From the NCBI GenBank assembly GCA_021741075.1, contig JAIOYO010000020.1, forward strand, positions 1-62,476: a DNA stretch of 62,476 nt, written 5' to 3'. The position numbers and the translations under genes were made by a program. Below the pieces are notes generated by a model, which was not told where the DNA came from, made no database searches, and was given only the letters and a program-made list of their open reading frames with translations. How positions within the stretch are numbered: the stretch's first letter is position 1; each line of letters opens with the position of its first letter. The DNA is from Flavobacteriales bacterium (GTDB taxonomy: Bacteria; Bacteroidota; Bacteroidia; UBA10329). Below are positions 16,506-24,978 of this stretch, piece by piece.

Positions 16506-17462
16506 ATGGCAGCAAAAACAGGCATATTGGTAATTGGCGCTTCGGGTCAAATAGGCACAGAACTGGTAATGGGATTGCGTTCACGCTATGGTAACGAGAA
16601 CGTGGTCGCATCGGACCTTAAAACAGCGTCAACTGAGGTTTTAGAAAGCGGCCCGTTTGAACAATTGGACGTGTTAGATCGAGAAAAACTCCATCAAATT
16701 GTTGCGCATTACAATGTAGGGCAGGTGTACTTGCTTGCGGCCCTGCTTTCAGCTACAGCCGAGCAAAAGGTTATGCCAGCTTGGAATCTCAACATGTATG
16801 GGCTTTTCTATGTACTTGAAATGGCCAAAGAAAGAATTATCGATAAAATTTACTGGCCAAGTTCGATTGCCGTTTTCGGCCCAAACACTCCCAAATTGAA
16901 CACGCCACAATCGACCATAGCCGAGCCGACCACTGTTTACGGTATCAGCAAATTGGCTGGTGAACGTTGGTGCGAATACTACTTCAACCGCTATGGCGTG
17001 GATGTACGTAGTTTGCGCTATCCAGGGCTTATCGGTTACAAAAGCAATCCTGGAGGCGGAACAACAGATTACGCGGTTGATATTTTCCATAAAGCGGTTT
17101 CTAACCAACCATTCGAGTGCTTTCTTTCAGAGCATACACGATTGCCTATGATGTATATGCCAGATGCTATTCGGGCCACCATTGGCATCATGGAGGTGGA
17201 AAGTGAAAAAGTAAAAATCCGATCTAGCTACAATATTTCTGGCTTTGATTTCACGCCAGTTGAATTAGCGAACGAGATTAAAAAACACATCAGCGACTTT
17301 AAAATCGCTTACAACCCTGATTTCAGACAGGCCATAGCCGATAGTTGGCCATCGTCTTTAGACGATTCGCGTGCACGAGAAGATTGGGGTTGGAAAAACG
17401 ACTATTCGTTAGAAATGATGACAGCAGATATGCTAAGTCATCTAACTACAACGGTTAGTTAA
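16506..17462 (+). CDS. L-threonine 3-dehydrogenase, short-chain (epimerase-like) type
   Basis: A 318-residue extended-SDR enzyme. The NAD-binding motif GASGQIG lies near the N-terminus and the catalytic Tyr and Lys are in YGISKLAGERW, with Ser in PSSIAVFGP. The segments RYPGLIGYKSNPGGGTTDYAV (pieces) and LPMMYMPDAIRATI match the animal-type/Bacteroidota threonine dehydrogenase rather than other epimerases. It oxidises L-threonine to 2-amino-3-oxobutyrate, feeding glycine and acetyl-CoA formation. I take the ATG at 16506; a TTG directly before it is less likely. The 3' end overlaps the convergent SiaC gene by 8 nt. Confidence 0.9.
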   Translation: MAAKTGILVIGASGQIGTELVMGLRSRYGNENVVASDLKTASTEVLESGPFEQLDVLDREKLHQIVAHYNVGQVYLLAALLSATAEQKVMPAWNLNMYGLFYVLEMAKERIIDKIYWPSSIAVFGPNTPKLNTPQSTIAEPTTVYGISKLAGERWCEYYFNRYGVDVRSLRYPGLIGYKSNPGGGTTDYAVDIFHKAVSNQPFECFLSEHTRLPMMYMPDAIRATIGIMEVESEKVKIRSSYNISGFDFTPVELANEIKKHISDFKIAYNPDFRQAIADSWPSSLDDSRAREDWGWKNDYSLEMMTADMLSHLTTTVS

Positions 17463-17838
17463 ACTCCGTGTAGCGGATATCGAAGGTCAAATCAAAGGCC
17501 TCAATGAACATGTCGATGTCTTCTTGGATTCCATCGTCATCTTCCTCAAACTCCCAAATGACTTTTGTTTCGTGACCTCGATTTTTGGCGCGAATCATTG
17601 TGATAAACAATTCCGCTAAAGCCTTACTTGTTGCGGAATTGTAATACTCTAGCCGTACGTGAACAACCTTAATTGGATTATCGGAATCTTGTAACGTTTT
17701 GAACCTCAAAAGGATTGGGTCAAAGAAATCCATTCCTTCTTCTGGATACGAACGTCCTTCAATCTTCAGGATTGACTCCTGACGGTCTAGAATTACATAA
17801 GGAGAGCGATCAGTCGCTTCTATTGTCCACTTTTCCAT
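17455..17838 (-). CDS. SiaC-family regulatory phosphoprotein (DUF1987)
   Basis: A 127-residue protein matching SiaC/DUF1987: LKIEGRSYPEEGMDFFDPIL early, then a strand-helix unit with YYNSATSKAL, where the Ser/Thr corresponds to the residue phosphorylated in Pseudomonas SiaC, and an acidic EFEEDDDGIQE stretch. In Pseudomonas the protein is switched by a kinase/phosphatase pair to control a diguanylate cyclase. No SiaA, SiaB or cyclase gene is adjacent here, so the partner must be elsewhere or the circuit differs. It has a well-formed promoter 8 nt upstream and overlaps the threonine dehydrogenase 3' end. Confidence 0.85.
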   Translation of the reverse strand: MEKWTIEATDRSPYVILDRQESILKIEGRSYPEEGMDFFDPILLRFKTLQDSDNPIKVVHVRLEYYNSATSKALAELFITMIRAKNRGHETKVIWEFEEDDDGIQEDIDMFIEAFDLTFDIRYTEFN

Positions 17839-17846
17839 TGGTGAAT

Positions 17847-17878
17847 CAAAGGTAAGGATTCAATAGAATTAACGTCAA
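17847..17878 (-). promoter_or_regulatory. SiaC promoter, TTG-N21-TACCTTTG
   Basis: On the minus strand a -33 TTG (17876-17878) precedes an exact -7 box TACCTTTG (17847-17854) by 21 nt. The ATG follows 8 nt after the box, giving a leader of only about 4 nt. Confidence 0.65.
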
Positions 17879-17955
17879 ATCATGAGTTCGACCAACTGCA
17901 TGGAACAATTTTTAGCCTTTACAGTATAAAGACCCAAAAAACGTTGAAGATTGCG

Positions 17956-18795
17956 ATGCGAGGAAAGATACTTCTAACATTATTTATAGGATTTGCGGGG
18001 CTTGGCGTTAGTGCTCAATCATTCGAGATTGAGGGCAAAGACACAATCAACGTGCGAGACGCTTCTAACCAGAAGCAAGGCTGGTGGAAAATCTATAATA
18101 CAGACGGAAAATATCAAGGATATGAATCGACTGCTCTGGTTGAAGAAGGAGAATATTTGAACAACAAAAAGACAGATGTTTGGACCAAATATTATCCAAA
18201 CGGAAACAAAAAGCACCAACTAACCTTTGCCAATAACGTGGCAAATGGCTATGCCAAAATCTACTACCGAAATGGCCAACTTCAAGAAGAAGGAATTTGG
18301 AAAATGAACCAGTGGTCTGGCCAGTACAAGTATTATTTCGAAAACGGAAATCTCAAATACGATTGGAGCTACAACTCTTCTGGCAAGAGAGATGGCGAAC
18401 AAAAGTATTTTCATGAAAATGGGAACTTGATGTACCTAGGGGCTTGGCAGCAAGGTAAAGAGGCCGGAGAACTTGTCGAATATTACGAAGACGGCTCCAT
18501 TAAAGCCAAACGATACTTCAATGACGGAAAGGTTATTCCGGAAAAAACCAAGAACCTAGACCGAGGTAAAGAGTTTGATGCAAACTTTAAGAAATACACT
18601 GGAAAACCAGCACCGAAACAACTTGGCCGTGGCGAACTGGTTGATGGTTACAATAAGATGATGAATGCCGATGGAACCGTTTCCAAAGAAGGAACCTTCA
18701 AGGATAAACGCTTGATTGACGGAAAGGTGTACGTTTACGAGAATGGTAAAGTGGTTCAAACCATCGTGTACCAAGGCGGAAAAAGAAAGGAATAA
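17956..18795 (+). CDS. Secreted MORN-repeat protein (YwqK-like)
   Basis: A 279-residue protein with a signal peptide (LLTLFIGFAGLGVSAQ) and at least six MORN-type repeats of the form YYxNGxLxxEGxW, for example YYRNGQLQEEG and YFHENGNLMYLG, spaced about 23 residues apart. Such repeats make a flat beta-sheet; bacterial examples are exported or envelope-bound and of unknown function, and some annotation sources call them YwqK antitoxins, which should not be taken literally. The C-terminal third (from about 190) is basic and less repetitive before a last ENGKVVQTIVY unit. The start is the ATG at 17956; a TTG four codons upstream is the alternative. cysS follows after 50 nt with its own promoter. 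Confidence 0.8.
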   Translation: MRGKILLTLFIGFAGLGVSAQSFEIEGKDTINVRDASNQKQGWWKIYNTDGKYQGYESTALVEEGEYLNNKKTDVWTKYYPNGNKKHQLTFANNVANGYAKIYYRNGQLQEEGIWKMNQWSGQYKYYFENGNLKYDWSYNSSGKRDGEQKYFHENGNLMYLGAWQQGKEAGELVEYYEDGSIKAKRYFNDGKVIPEKTKNLDRGKEFDANFKKYTGKPAPKQLGRGELVDGYNKMMNADGTVSKEGTFKDKRLIDGKVYVYENGKVVQTIVYQGGKRKE

Positions 18796-18799
18796 AGCA

Positions 18800-18826
18800 T
18801 TGAGTAGAGGCGTAAGCCTATCTTTG
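18800..18826 (+). promoter_or_regulatory. cysS operon promoter, TTG-N16-TATCTTTG
   Basis: A -33 TTG (18800-18802) and an exact -7 box TATCTTTG (18819-18826) are 16 nt apart, 19 nt before the ATG at 18846. It begins within 5 nt of the MORN gene's stop, marking a new transcription unit that probably covers six genes to 24676. Confidence 0.65.
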
Positions 18827-18845
18827 TCACTCATTGAGAACAAGA

Positions 18846-20336
18846 ATGAGTAGCACGCTTCACTTTTACAATACAATTACCCGAAAAAAAGAGGTCTTCG
18901 TTCCTGCAAACGCACCGTTTGTGGGAATGTATGTTTGTGGACCAACCGTTTACGGAGATGCCCACCTAGGTCATGCCCGTTCCGCCATCACTTTTGATAT
19001 CGTTTTCCGATACTTGAAACATCTTGGGTTTAAGGTAAGATACGTTCGTAACATAACCGATGTGGGCCATTTGGAGAATGATGCCGACCACGGAGAAGAT
19101 AAAATTGCCAAGAAAGCGCGGTTAGAGCAGTTAGAGCCGATGGAGGTTGTCCAATATTACAAGGATCGTTACCATAAGGATATGGACGCATTGAACAACA
19201 ACCGCCCATCTATTGAGCCGCAGGCATCTGGGCATATTATCGAGCAGATTGCCATGACTGAGAACCTTTTGTTGAACGGATTTGCGTACGTATCAAACGG
19301 CTCGGTTTATTTTGATGTAGAAAAATACTCGGCATCACATCACTACGGAAAGCTTTCGGGAAGAAAGATTGAAGACCTACAATCTAACTCAAGAGACCTC
19401 GATGGACAAGGTGAGAAACGAAGTCCGTTGGATTTTGCGCTTTGGAAAAAAGCTTCGCCTGAGCACATTATGCGTTGGCCTTCGCCTTGGAGCGATGGTT
19501 TTCCAGGTTGGCATATTGAATGCTCTGTAATGAGCAGCAAGTACCTTGGTAATTCCTTCGATATTCATGGAGGCGGATTGGACCTTTTGTTTCCGCATCA
19601 CGAATGTGAGATTGCCCAATCAGTTGGGGCAAATGGAGAGGAACCGGTCCGTTATTGGTTGCACAATAACATGATTACGCTTAACGGTCAGAAAATGGCC
19701 AAATCGCTCGGAAACACCATCATGTTGCACGAGTTCTTTTCTGGCGATAATAAATTGCTTGAGCAGGCTTACGACCCGTTGACCATCCGCTTTTTCATCC
19801 TTCAAGCACACTATAGAAGTACGCTCGATTTTAGTAATGAAGCGCTGATTGCAGCTCAGAAAGGCTATTCGAAATTAAAAACCGCTTTGAGCGCTGCGAA
19901 AGAACTTTCGTTGAATTGGAATGCGGAAAGCAAGGAAGTGGCAGATAAGATTAGCACATGGTCTGATGAATTGGCCGATGCCATGAATGACGACATGAAC
20001 ACCGCTTTGACAATTGCTACGCTGTTTGAAATGTCATCGTACATCAATGGCTTGAAAAACGGGCAAGAGAATTTGATTCCAAGCAAGGCTGAGTTTGAAC
20101 AAATTACCCAGCTATTTGCAGCTTATTTTGAAGAGGTTCTTGGTTTAGGAAGCGAAGTAAACGGAAATCAATCGGCAGAAATTCTGAATGACGTGATGGA
20201 TGTATTGCTCGAACTACGAAGCAACGCAAAGCAAAACAAAGATTACAGCACGGCCGATGCCATTCGTGATAAACTGAAGGCAATTGGCGTAACAATAATG
20301 GATGGAAAAGATGGCGCTGACTGGCAGGTGGATTGA
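18846..20336 (+). CDS. cysS: Cysteinyl-tRNA synthetase
   Basis: A 496-residue class I aminoacyl-tRNA synthetase that charges tRNA-Cys. The zinc-binding Cys of [19 protein letters not shown] also leads into the HIGH-type motif HLGHARS; further metal ligands are in HIECSVMSS and HHECE. The KMSKS-type loop reads QKMAKSLGN. The C-terminal helical anticodon region ends in [12 protein letters not shown]. Length is normal. The ATG at 18846 is preferred over a TTG four codons upstream. It is the first gene of an operon in which the next gene overlaps its 3' end by 35 nt. Confidence 0.97.
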   Translation: MSSTLHFYNTITRKKEVFVPANAPFVGMYVCGPTVYGDAHLGHARSAITFDIVFRYLKHLGFKVRYVRNITDVGHLENDADHGEDKIAKKARLEQLEPMEVVQYYKDRYHKDMDALNNNRPSIEPQASGHIIEQIAMTENLLLNGFAYVSNGSVYFDVEKYSASHHYGKLSGRKIEDLQSNSRDLDGQGEKRSPLDFALWKKASPEHIMRWPSPWSDGFPGWHIECSVMSSKYLGNSFDIHGGGLDLLFPHHECEIAQSVGANGEEPVRYWLHNNMITLNGQKMAKSLGNTIMLHEFFSGDNKLLEQAYDPLTIRFFILQAHYRSTLDFSNEALIAAQKGYSKLKTALSAAKELSLNWNAESKEVADKISTWSDELADAMNDDMNTALTIATLFEMSSYINGLKNGQENLIPSKAEFEQITQLFAAYFEEVLGLGSEVNGNQSAEILNDVMDVLLELRSNAKQNKDYSTADAIRDKLKAIGVTIMDGKDGADWQVD

Positions 20337-21291
20337 GGCCTCCATTTTAGTCAGTTTGGCAATTTTGATAATTGCTTGCAACCCGAATCGGAATTCACAG
20401 CAGGAACTTGTTCTGAAACCGGCTCCTGTTTTTAATTCAGATTCGGCCTATGATTTTGTGACCAAACAGGTCGCTTTTGGTCCGCGAGTTCCATCTTCTG
20501 AAGCACACCAAGCTTGCGGAGATTACTTGGTTTCTTCCCTACAGCGATACGGTTTTGAGGTTACGGAACAGGTAGATAGTGTTCCTTCGTTTGGAGGTAC
20601 AATTCTACCGTTAAGGAATATCATTGCCACGTATAATTCGACCAACCCAAAGCGCATTATTCTTGCCGCGCATTGGGATACGCGTCCGTATGCTGATAGA
20701 GACGACACATTGAAAACAATTCCGTTTGATGGTGCGAATGATGGCGCAAGCGGAGTTGGAGTGCTATTAGAGATTGCTCGTACTATTTCCACCAATCCAC
20801 TCAATATGGCAGTAGAGATTATTCTATTTGACATTGAAGACCAAGGAAGACCAGTATACGATTCGGAAACAGAGGACCCAGAGCATTACTACTGTTTGGG
20901 TTCGCGGTATTGGGCCAACAACACTAAAGATTACAAGGCCGATTACGGAATTCTGCTGGATATGGTTGGAGCGGAAAATGCTCGGTTTACGCTGGAGGGA
21001 GTGTCGATGAAATATGCCGAACCAATTGTTCGCAAAGTTTGGGGCATTGGCAACCAGCTTGGGTATTCTGACCAGTTCCGGTACAACAGAACCCCGTTTA
21101 TAGTAGACGACCATACATATATCAATGAAATTGTAGGGATTCCTTGTATCGACATTATTCATTATGACGCTAGTACAGAAACCCGTTTTTGGACCAAGTG
21201 GCATACACACGAGGATAATCTTAGCGTGATTGATAAAAAGACGCTAGAAGCTGTTGGGCAAACCGTTGTTCAAACGTTGTACAACGAATGA
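20302..21291 (+). CDS. M28-family lipoprotein, glutaminyl-peptide cyclotransferase-like
   Basis: A 329-residue exported protein with a lipobox-like LIIAC after a short hydrophobic segment. The single-zinc M28/QC fold is supported by [13 protein letters not shown] (first His), [17 protein letters not shown] (Asp ligand), ILFDIEDQG (Glu) and KWHTHEDN (last His). The spacing and the long DQGRP-to-CLGSRYW region are closer to glutaminyl cyclase than to aminopeptidases. Glutaminyl cyclases convert N-terminal Gln to pyroglutamate; many proteins exported by Bacteroidota start with Gln after signal cleavage, so this fits the envelope setting. It starts inside cysS (35-nt overlap) and shares an ATGA overlap with the next gene. 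Confidence 0.85.
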   Translation: MEKMALTGRWIEASILVSLAILIIACNPNRNSQQELVLKPAPVFNSDSAYDFVTKQVAFGPRVPSSEAHQACGDYLVSSLQRYGFEVTEQVDSVPSFGGTILPLRNIIATYNSTNPKRIILAAHWDTRPYADRDDTLKTIPFDGANDGASGVGVLLEIARTISTNPLNMAVEIILFDIEDQGRPVYDSETEDPEHYYCLGSRYWANNTKDYKADYGILLDMVGAENARFTLEGVSMKYAEPIVRKVWGIGNQLGYSDQFRYNRTPFIVDDHTYINEIVGIPCIDIIHYDASTETRFWTKWHTHEDNLSVIDKKTLEAVGQTVVQTLYNE

Positions 21292-22235
21292 GCGAATCGC
21301 CATTCTTTTCCATCGTTACTCCAACATACAATCGAGAATCTTTTCTGGAGGAAATGATTTTGAGCATTTCTTCACAGTCATTGCAAGATTATGAGCACAT
21401 TATTGTAGATGATGGCTCTGTAGATGGCACAGAAACGTTGGTAAAACGATTGATGGAATCCCATCCGAAGATCATTTACATCAAGCAGGAAAACAAAGGA
21501 AGAAGTGTTGCTAGGAATGTGGGGATTGAAGCAGCAAAGGGCCAGTTTGTCTGCTTTTTAGATAGCGATGATGTCTGGTTGCCAAATCATCTTGAGGTGC
21601 TGAACGCAGAAACAAAAGACCAAACGAAGCCAGCTATGTTTCATACCGGATTGATTTGGTTTTATGATGACGGAACGCCAGATCAGAAGGTTGAATACGC
21701 AAAACGGGAGAATTTTAGTTCAGATGTAGAATACGTGATTGCTAATGAATTTGCTCCCGATTGTGTTTGCGTTCATCATTCCATTTTAAGAAAACACAAC
21801 TTCCGCCCCGAACTATTTATTAATGAGGATGTGGAGCTTTGGGCTAGGATTGCAGCGTTGCATCCGGTTTTTGCGATTGCAAAACATACCGCTAAGCTTC
21901 GTGTTCATGGAGGAAATACGATAAAGCAATCCAAGAATAGTATTGCTCCAAGGATGAAAGCATTTGCGTTTATCTTGGGCAACAAAGAGGTAGCTAAGCG
22001 CATGTCTAAATCTTTTATTCGGGATAAGAAACGTGGCCATCACGAACTCTTGGTTAGGTATCATGAACAGAATGGACATCGTGGCGCGCTATTGCGTGAA
22101 ATTGTACGCTTTCTTTTGAAGTATCCACAAACTCCTCGGAATTCTGCCAAGCTTGTTACGCTACTTTACAACCTTCCGGGCGGAGGACTGTTAAAAAGTC
22201 TAGTTGCCAAGACCAAAAGACAAGGTGTTCAGTAA
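21288..22235 (+). CDS. Glycosyltransferase family 2
   Basis: A 315-residue GT-A enzyme. The N-terminal donor-binding segment FFSIVTPTYNRE, the DDGSVDGT loop and the metal-binding DSD in VCFLDSDDVW are typical of GT2 sugar transferases, and the expected catalytic acid lies in INEDVELW. There is no long membrane helix; the basic C-terminus may sit on the membrane. It probably adds a sugar to a surface glycan or glycolipid; donor and acceptor cannot be read from sequence. It overlaps the preceding gene by 4 nt and is followed by another GT2-fold enzyme, so the pair may act in one pathway, for example glycosylation of exported proteins. Confidence 0.88.
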   Translation: MSESPFFSIVTPTYNRESFLEEMILSISSQSLQDYEHIIVDDGSVDGTETLVKRLMESHPKIIYIKQENKGRSVARNVGIEAAKGQFVCFLDSDDVWLPNHLEVLNAETKDQTKPAMFHTGLIWFYDDGTPDQKVEYAKRENFSSDVEYVIANEFAPDCVCVHHSILRKHNFRPELFINEDVELWARIAALHPVFAIAKHTAKLRVHGGNTIKQSKNSIAPRMKAFAFILGNKEVAKRMSKSFIRDKKRGHHELLVRYHEQNGHRGALLREIVRFLLKYPQTPRNSAKLVTLLYNLPGGGLLKSLVAKTKRQGVQ

Positions 22236-22248
22236 TTTAGCCGACCGA

Positions 22249-22980
22249 GTGCAAGACAGCCTAGTAATCATACCAACCTACAACGAGAAGGAGAACATCC
22301 AACAGATGATCCGAAAGGTAATGTCGTTGGATAAGAAGTTCGACTTGCTGATTATTGACGATGGATCGCCTGATGGCACTGCCGCCATGGTGAAAGAGTT
22401 GATGCCTGAATGCGAAGGCCGCCTGTTTATAGAAGAGCGTTCGGGAAAACTTGGCCTCGGAACGGCTTACATCCACGGGTTTAAATGGGCACTAGCTCGT
22501 CAGTATCAGTTCGTTTTTGAGATGGATTGCGATTTCTCGCATAATCCGGAAGACCTCATTAAGTTGTATGATGCTGCGGTGAATGAACCTGCCGATATGG
22601 TTATTGGTTCGCGCTACATTAAAGGTGTGAATGTGGTGAACTGGCCCATGGGTCGCGTACTGATGTCTTATTACGCCTCATCCTACGTTCGTTTCATTAC
22701 TGGAATGAAGATTAGAGATACAACAGCCGGCTTCAAATGTTATCGAAGAATTGTGCTGGAAACCATTCCGTTGGACAGGATTAAATTCTTTGGTTATGCA
22801 TTTCAGATAGAGATGAAATTCATTACGTGGAAGTATGGATTCAAAATAAAAGAAGTGCCTATCATTTTCACAGATAGAACAGCCGGTGAATCAAAAATGA
22901 GTTCAGGAATTTTCAAAGAAGCCATTTTCGGAGTGCTGGAAATGAAGTGGAAAAGCTTTTTTAGAAGCTACAAAAGATAA
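22249..22980 (+). CDS. Polyprenol-phosphate mannosyltransferase-like (dolichol-phosphate mannose synthase family)
   Basis: A 243-residue GT2 enzyme closely following the DPMS pattern: LVIIPTYNEKENI at the start, LLIIDDGSPDGTA, the acidic FEMDCDFSHNPEDL metal site, MVIGSRYIKG and a conserved RDTTAGFKCYRR. It makes polyprenyl-phosphate-mannose (or a similar sugar) from GDP-sugar at the inner membrane; that product feeds membrane GT-C transferases. I choose the GTG at 22249, because no ATG precedes the conserved start and the alternative TTG (22204) would overlap the previous gene without adding conserved sequence. It is spaced 13 nt from the GT2 gene and 8 nt from pyrC. Confidence 0.88.
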   Translation: MQDSLVIIPTYNEKENIQQMIRKVMSLDKKFDLLIIDDGSPDGTAAMVKELMPECEGRLFIEERSGKLGLGTAYIHGFKWALARQYQFVFEMDCDFSHNPEDLIKLYDAAVNEPADMVIGSRYIKGVNVVNWPMGRVLMSYYASSYVRFITGMKIRDTTAGFKCYRRIVLETIPLDRIKFFGYAFQIEMKFITWKYGFKIKEVPIIFTDRTAGESKMSSGIFKEAIFGVLEMKWKSFFRSYKR

Positions 22981-22988
22981 AACTACCT

Positions 22989-24323
22989 ATGAAATACCTT
23001 ATCAAAGGCGCAACCATTGTAAACGAAGGAAAACAAGAGGTGAAAGACCTTTTGATTGAGGATGGTTTGATTGCGAAAATTGCCAACAACATTAGTGTTG
23101 ATGGAAACGTGAACGAGATTAATGCCGATGGTCTGTTTCTCATTCCAGGAATTATTGACGACCAAGTGCATTTTCGCGAACCAGGGCTAACCCACAAAGG
23201 CGAGCTCTTTACCGAATCTCGTGCTGCCGTTGCTGGCGGAATTACCAGTTACATGGAAATGCCAAACACGGTTCCTAATGCGCTAACACAGGAACTCTTG
23301 CAGGATAAATACGACCGTGCAGCGCAAGTTTCATTGGCCAATTATTCCTTTTTTATGGGAGCCTCTAACGATAACATGGAGGAGGTTTTGAAGACAGACG
23401 AAAAGAATGTCTGCGGTATAAAGATCTTTATGGGTTCATCTACCGGAAACATGTTAGTAGATAACGAACAAACGCTTGATGGCATCTTCTCGCAATGCCC
23501 TATGCTTATTGCCACGCATTGCGAGGATGAAGCTACCATTAGAGCAAATACAGCAAAGGCCATTGAGCAATTCGGTGATGACATTCCCATTGAACAACAC
23601 CCGATAATTAGAGATGCCGAAGCGTGCTACAAGTCTTCATCTAAAGCGGTAGAACTAGCTAAAAAGCACAACACACGTCTTCATATTCTTCATATTTCTA
23701 CCGAAAAAGAGACGCATCTATTCGATAATTCCATTCCGTTGGCACAAAAACGGATAACGGCAGAGGCATGCATCCATCACCTTACGTTTAATGATGTGAT
23801 GTACCTTGAAAAAGGCACCCTACTCAAATGGAACCCTGCGGTGAAGACAGAAGCAGACAGGAAGGGTGTATTTAAAGCCTTGCTTGATGATAGGATAGAC
23901 ATCATTGCCACCGATCATGCGCCACATACGTGGGATGAAAAGCAGAACTCGTACCTGAAAGCACCATCGGGTGGGCCGTTGGTACAACATGCGTTGCCGG
24001 CCATGATGGAGCATGTGAAGAATGGTGTGATCTCCATCGAAAAAATGGTGGAGAAGATGTGCCACGCGCCTGCCATCTGTTTTCAGTTGGAAAACCGTGG
24101 CTTTATCCGCGAAGGCTACGCGGCCGACCTTGTGCTTGTAAATCCCAAGAGCAATTGGACCGTATCCAAGGAGAACATCCTCTACAAATGCGGCTGGTCT
24201 ATCTTTGAAGGAACAAGCTTCTCATCATCCATTGTGCACACCTTTGTAAATGGAAACCTGGCCTATTCAAACGGAAAACTGAACGATTCGGTCCTTGGTC
24301 AACGTCTCACATTTAACAGATGA
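22989..24323 (+). CDS. pyrC: Dihydroorotase
   Basis: A 444-residue amidohydrolase that closes carbamoyl-aspartate to dihydroorotate in pyrimidine synthesis. The REPG motif is in DDQVHFREPGLTHKGE; further active-site segments are KIFMGSSTGNM, ATHCEDE, LHILHIS and IATDHAPHTWDEK. The usual HxH at the first metal site reads QVH, so the first His is Gln; I recall the same in other Bacteroidota dihydroorotases, so it probably reflects a lineage variant with altered metal binding. The alternative name allantoinase/hydantoinase is less likely given the REPGLTHK context. It sits between the mannosyltransferase-like gene and DUF4296 and overlaps the latter by 4 nt. Confidence 0.9.
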   Translation: MKYLIKGATIVNEGKQEVKDLLIEDGLIAKIANNISVDGNVNEINADGLFLIPGIIDDQVHFREPGLTHKGELFTESRAAVAGGITSYMEMPNTVPNALTQELLQDKYDRAAQVSLANYSFFMGASNDNMEEVLKTDEKNVCGIKIFMGSSTGNMLVDNEQTLDGIFSQCPMLIATHCEDEATIRANTAKAIEQFGDDIPIEQHPIIRDAEACYKSSSKAVELAKKHNTRLHILHISTEKETHLFDNSIPLAQKRITAEACIHHLTFNDVMYLEKGTLLKWNPAVKTEADRKGVFKALLDDRIDIIATDHAPHTWDEKQNSYLKAPSGGPLVQHALPAMMEHVKNGVISIEKMVEKMCHAPAICFQLENRGFIREGYAADLVLVNPKSNWTVSKENILYKCGWSIFEGTSFSSSIVHTFVNGNLAYSNGKLNDSVLGQRLTFNR

Positions 24324-24676
24324 GACAACTCGCCATCTTCCTTTGTTCCTTTTTTGTTTTTCTCAGTTCGTGCCAGCAAGGCAAGAAGCCTGAAACACCT
24401 GCATACCTGATTGATGAAGACAAGATGGTCCACATCATGGTTGATATGCACATCGTAGAAACAGCTTCAAACCTTAAGGTATTTCCGCCAGATTCTGCCC
24501 AACAGATGTATCAGAACGACTTCGCATCAATCTATTTGACCCACGAAGTAACCAAGGCTGCGTTTGATAGTAATCTCCAGTACTATTCTACACGAACAGA
24601 TCAGATGAATGTGATCTACGACCGCATTCTAGAAGAGCTTTCTGAGATGGAAAGCGAGGTGAATGCCAATCAGTAG
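24320..24676 (+). CDS. DUF4296 lipoprotein
   Basis: A 118-residue lipoprotein: signal peptide with lipobox LSSC (Cys18), then the DUF4296 pattern with DEDKMVHIMVDMHIVETA and YLTHEVTKAAFDSNLQYY followed by a helical tail. The family is restricted to Bacteroidota and its function is unknown; it is often found downstream of pyrC and a mannosyltransferase-like gene, as here. It overlaps pyrC by an ATGA. Its TAG stop is followed in frame by about 130 sense codons that run through the 21-bp repeat array, which is noted separately. Confidence 0.85.
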   Translation: MRQLAIFLCSFFVFLSSCQQGKKPETPAYLIDEDKMVHIMVDMHIVETASNLKVFPPDSAQQMYQNDFASIYLTHEVTKAAFDSNLQYYSTRTDQMNVIYDRILEELSEMESEVNANQ

Positions 24677-24772
24677 TGGCAAGAGGCTGTAAGGCTCTCC
24701 CTTGAGATTGAAATAACGCCACCTGCGTTTTGGAAAGCGATACATGAGTTTGAAATAGGACAACTGCTACAT

Positions 24773-24961
24773 CGGAAAGGACAAAGGTTGTTTCGGAAAG
24801 GGCAAAGGGTGTTTCGGAAAGGGCAAAGGTTGTTTCGGAAAGGACAAAGGTTGTTTCGGAAAGGGCAAAGGGTGTTTCGGAAAGGGCAAAGGATGTTTCG
24901 GAAAGGGCAAGGGATGTTTCGGAAAGGGCAAAGGGTGTTTCGGAAAGGAGAAAGGCTGTTC
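24773..24961. repeat. Minisatellite: nine tandem copies of a 21-bp unit
   Basis: Nine contiguous units of 21 nt, each starting CGGAAAGG and ending TGTTT (consensus CGGAAAGGGCAAAGG plus a variable base and TGTTT); the ninth is degenerate. The units differ at only a few positions. The array fills most of the 302-nt gap between the DUF4296 stop and the convergent epimerase gene; the rest of that gap shows no gene, promoter or classical terminator. The unit length is a multiple of three, so one frame encodes a basic heptad FRKGQRV-like repeat. Contiguous units rule out CRISPR. Confidence 0.9.
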
Positions 24962-24978
24962 CTTAGGAAAGCAAACGG

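Noticed and set aside
17956..18795. YwqK antitoxin of a toxin-antitoxin pair
   Set aside because: The similarity is only through MORN repeats; the protein is exported and no toxin gene is adjacent.
24773..24961. CRISPR array
   Set aside because: The repeats are contiguous 21-bp units with no spacers and no cas genes nearby.
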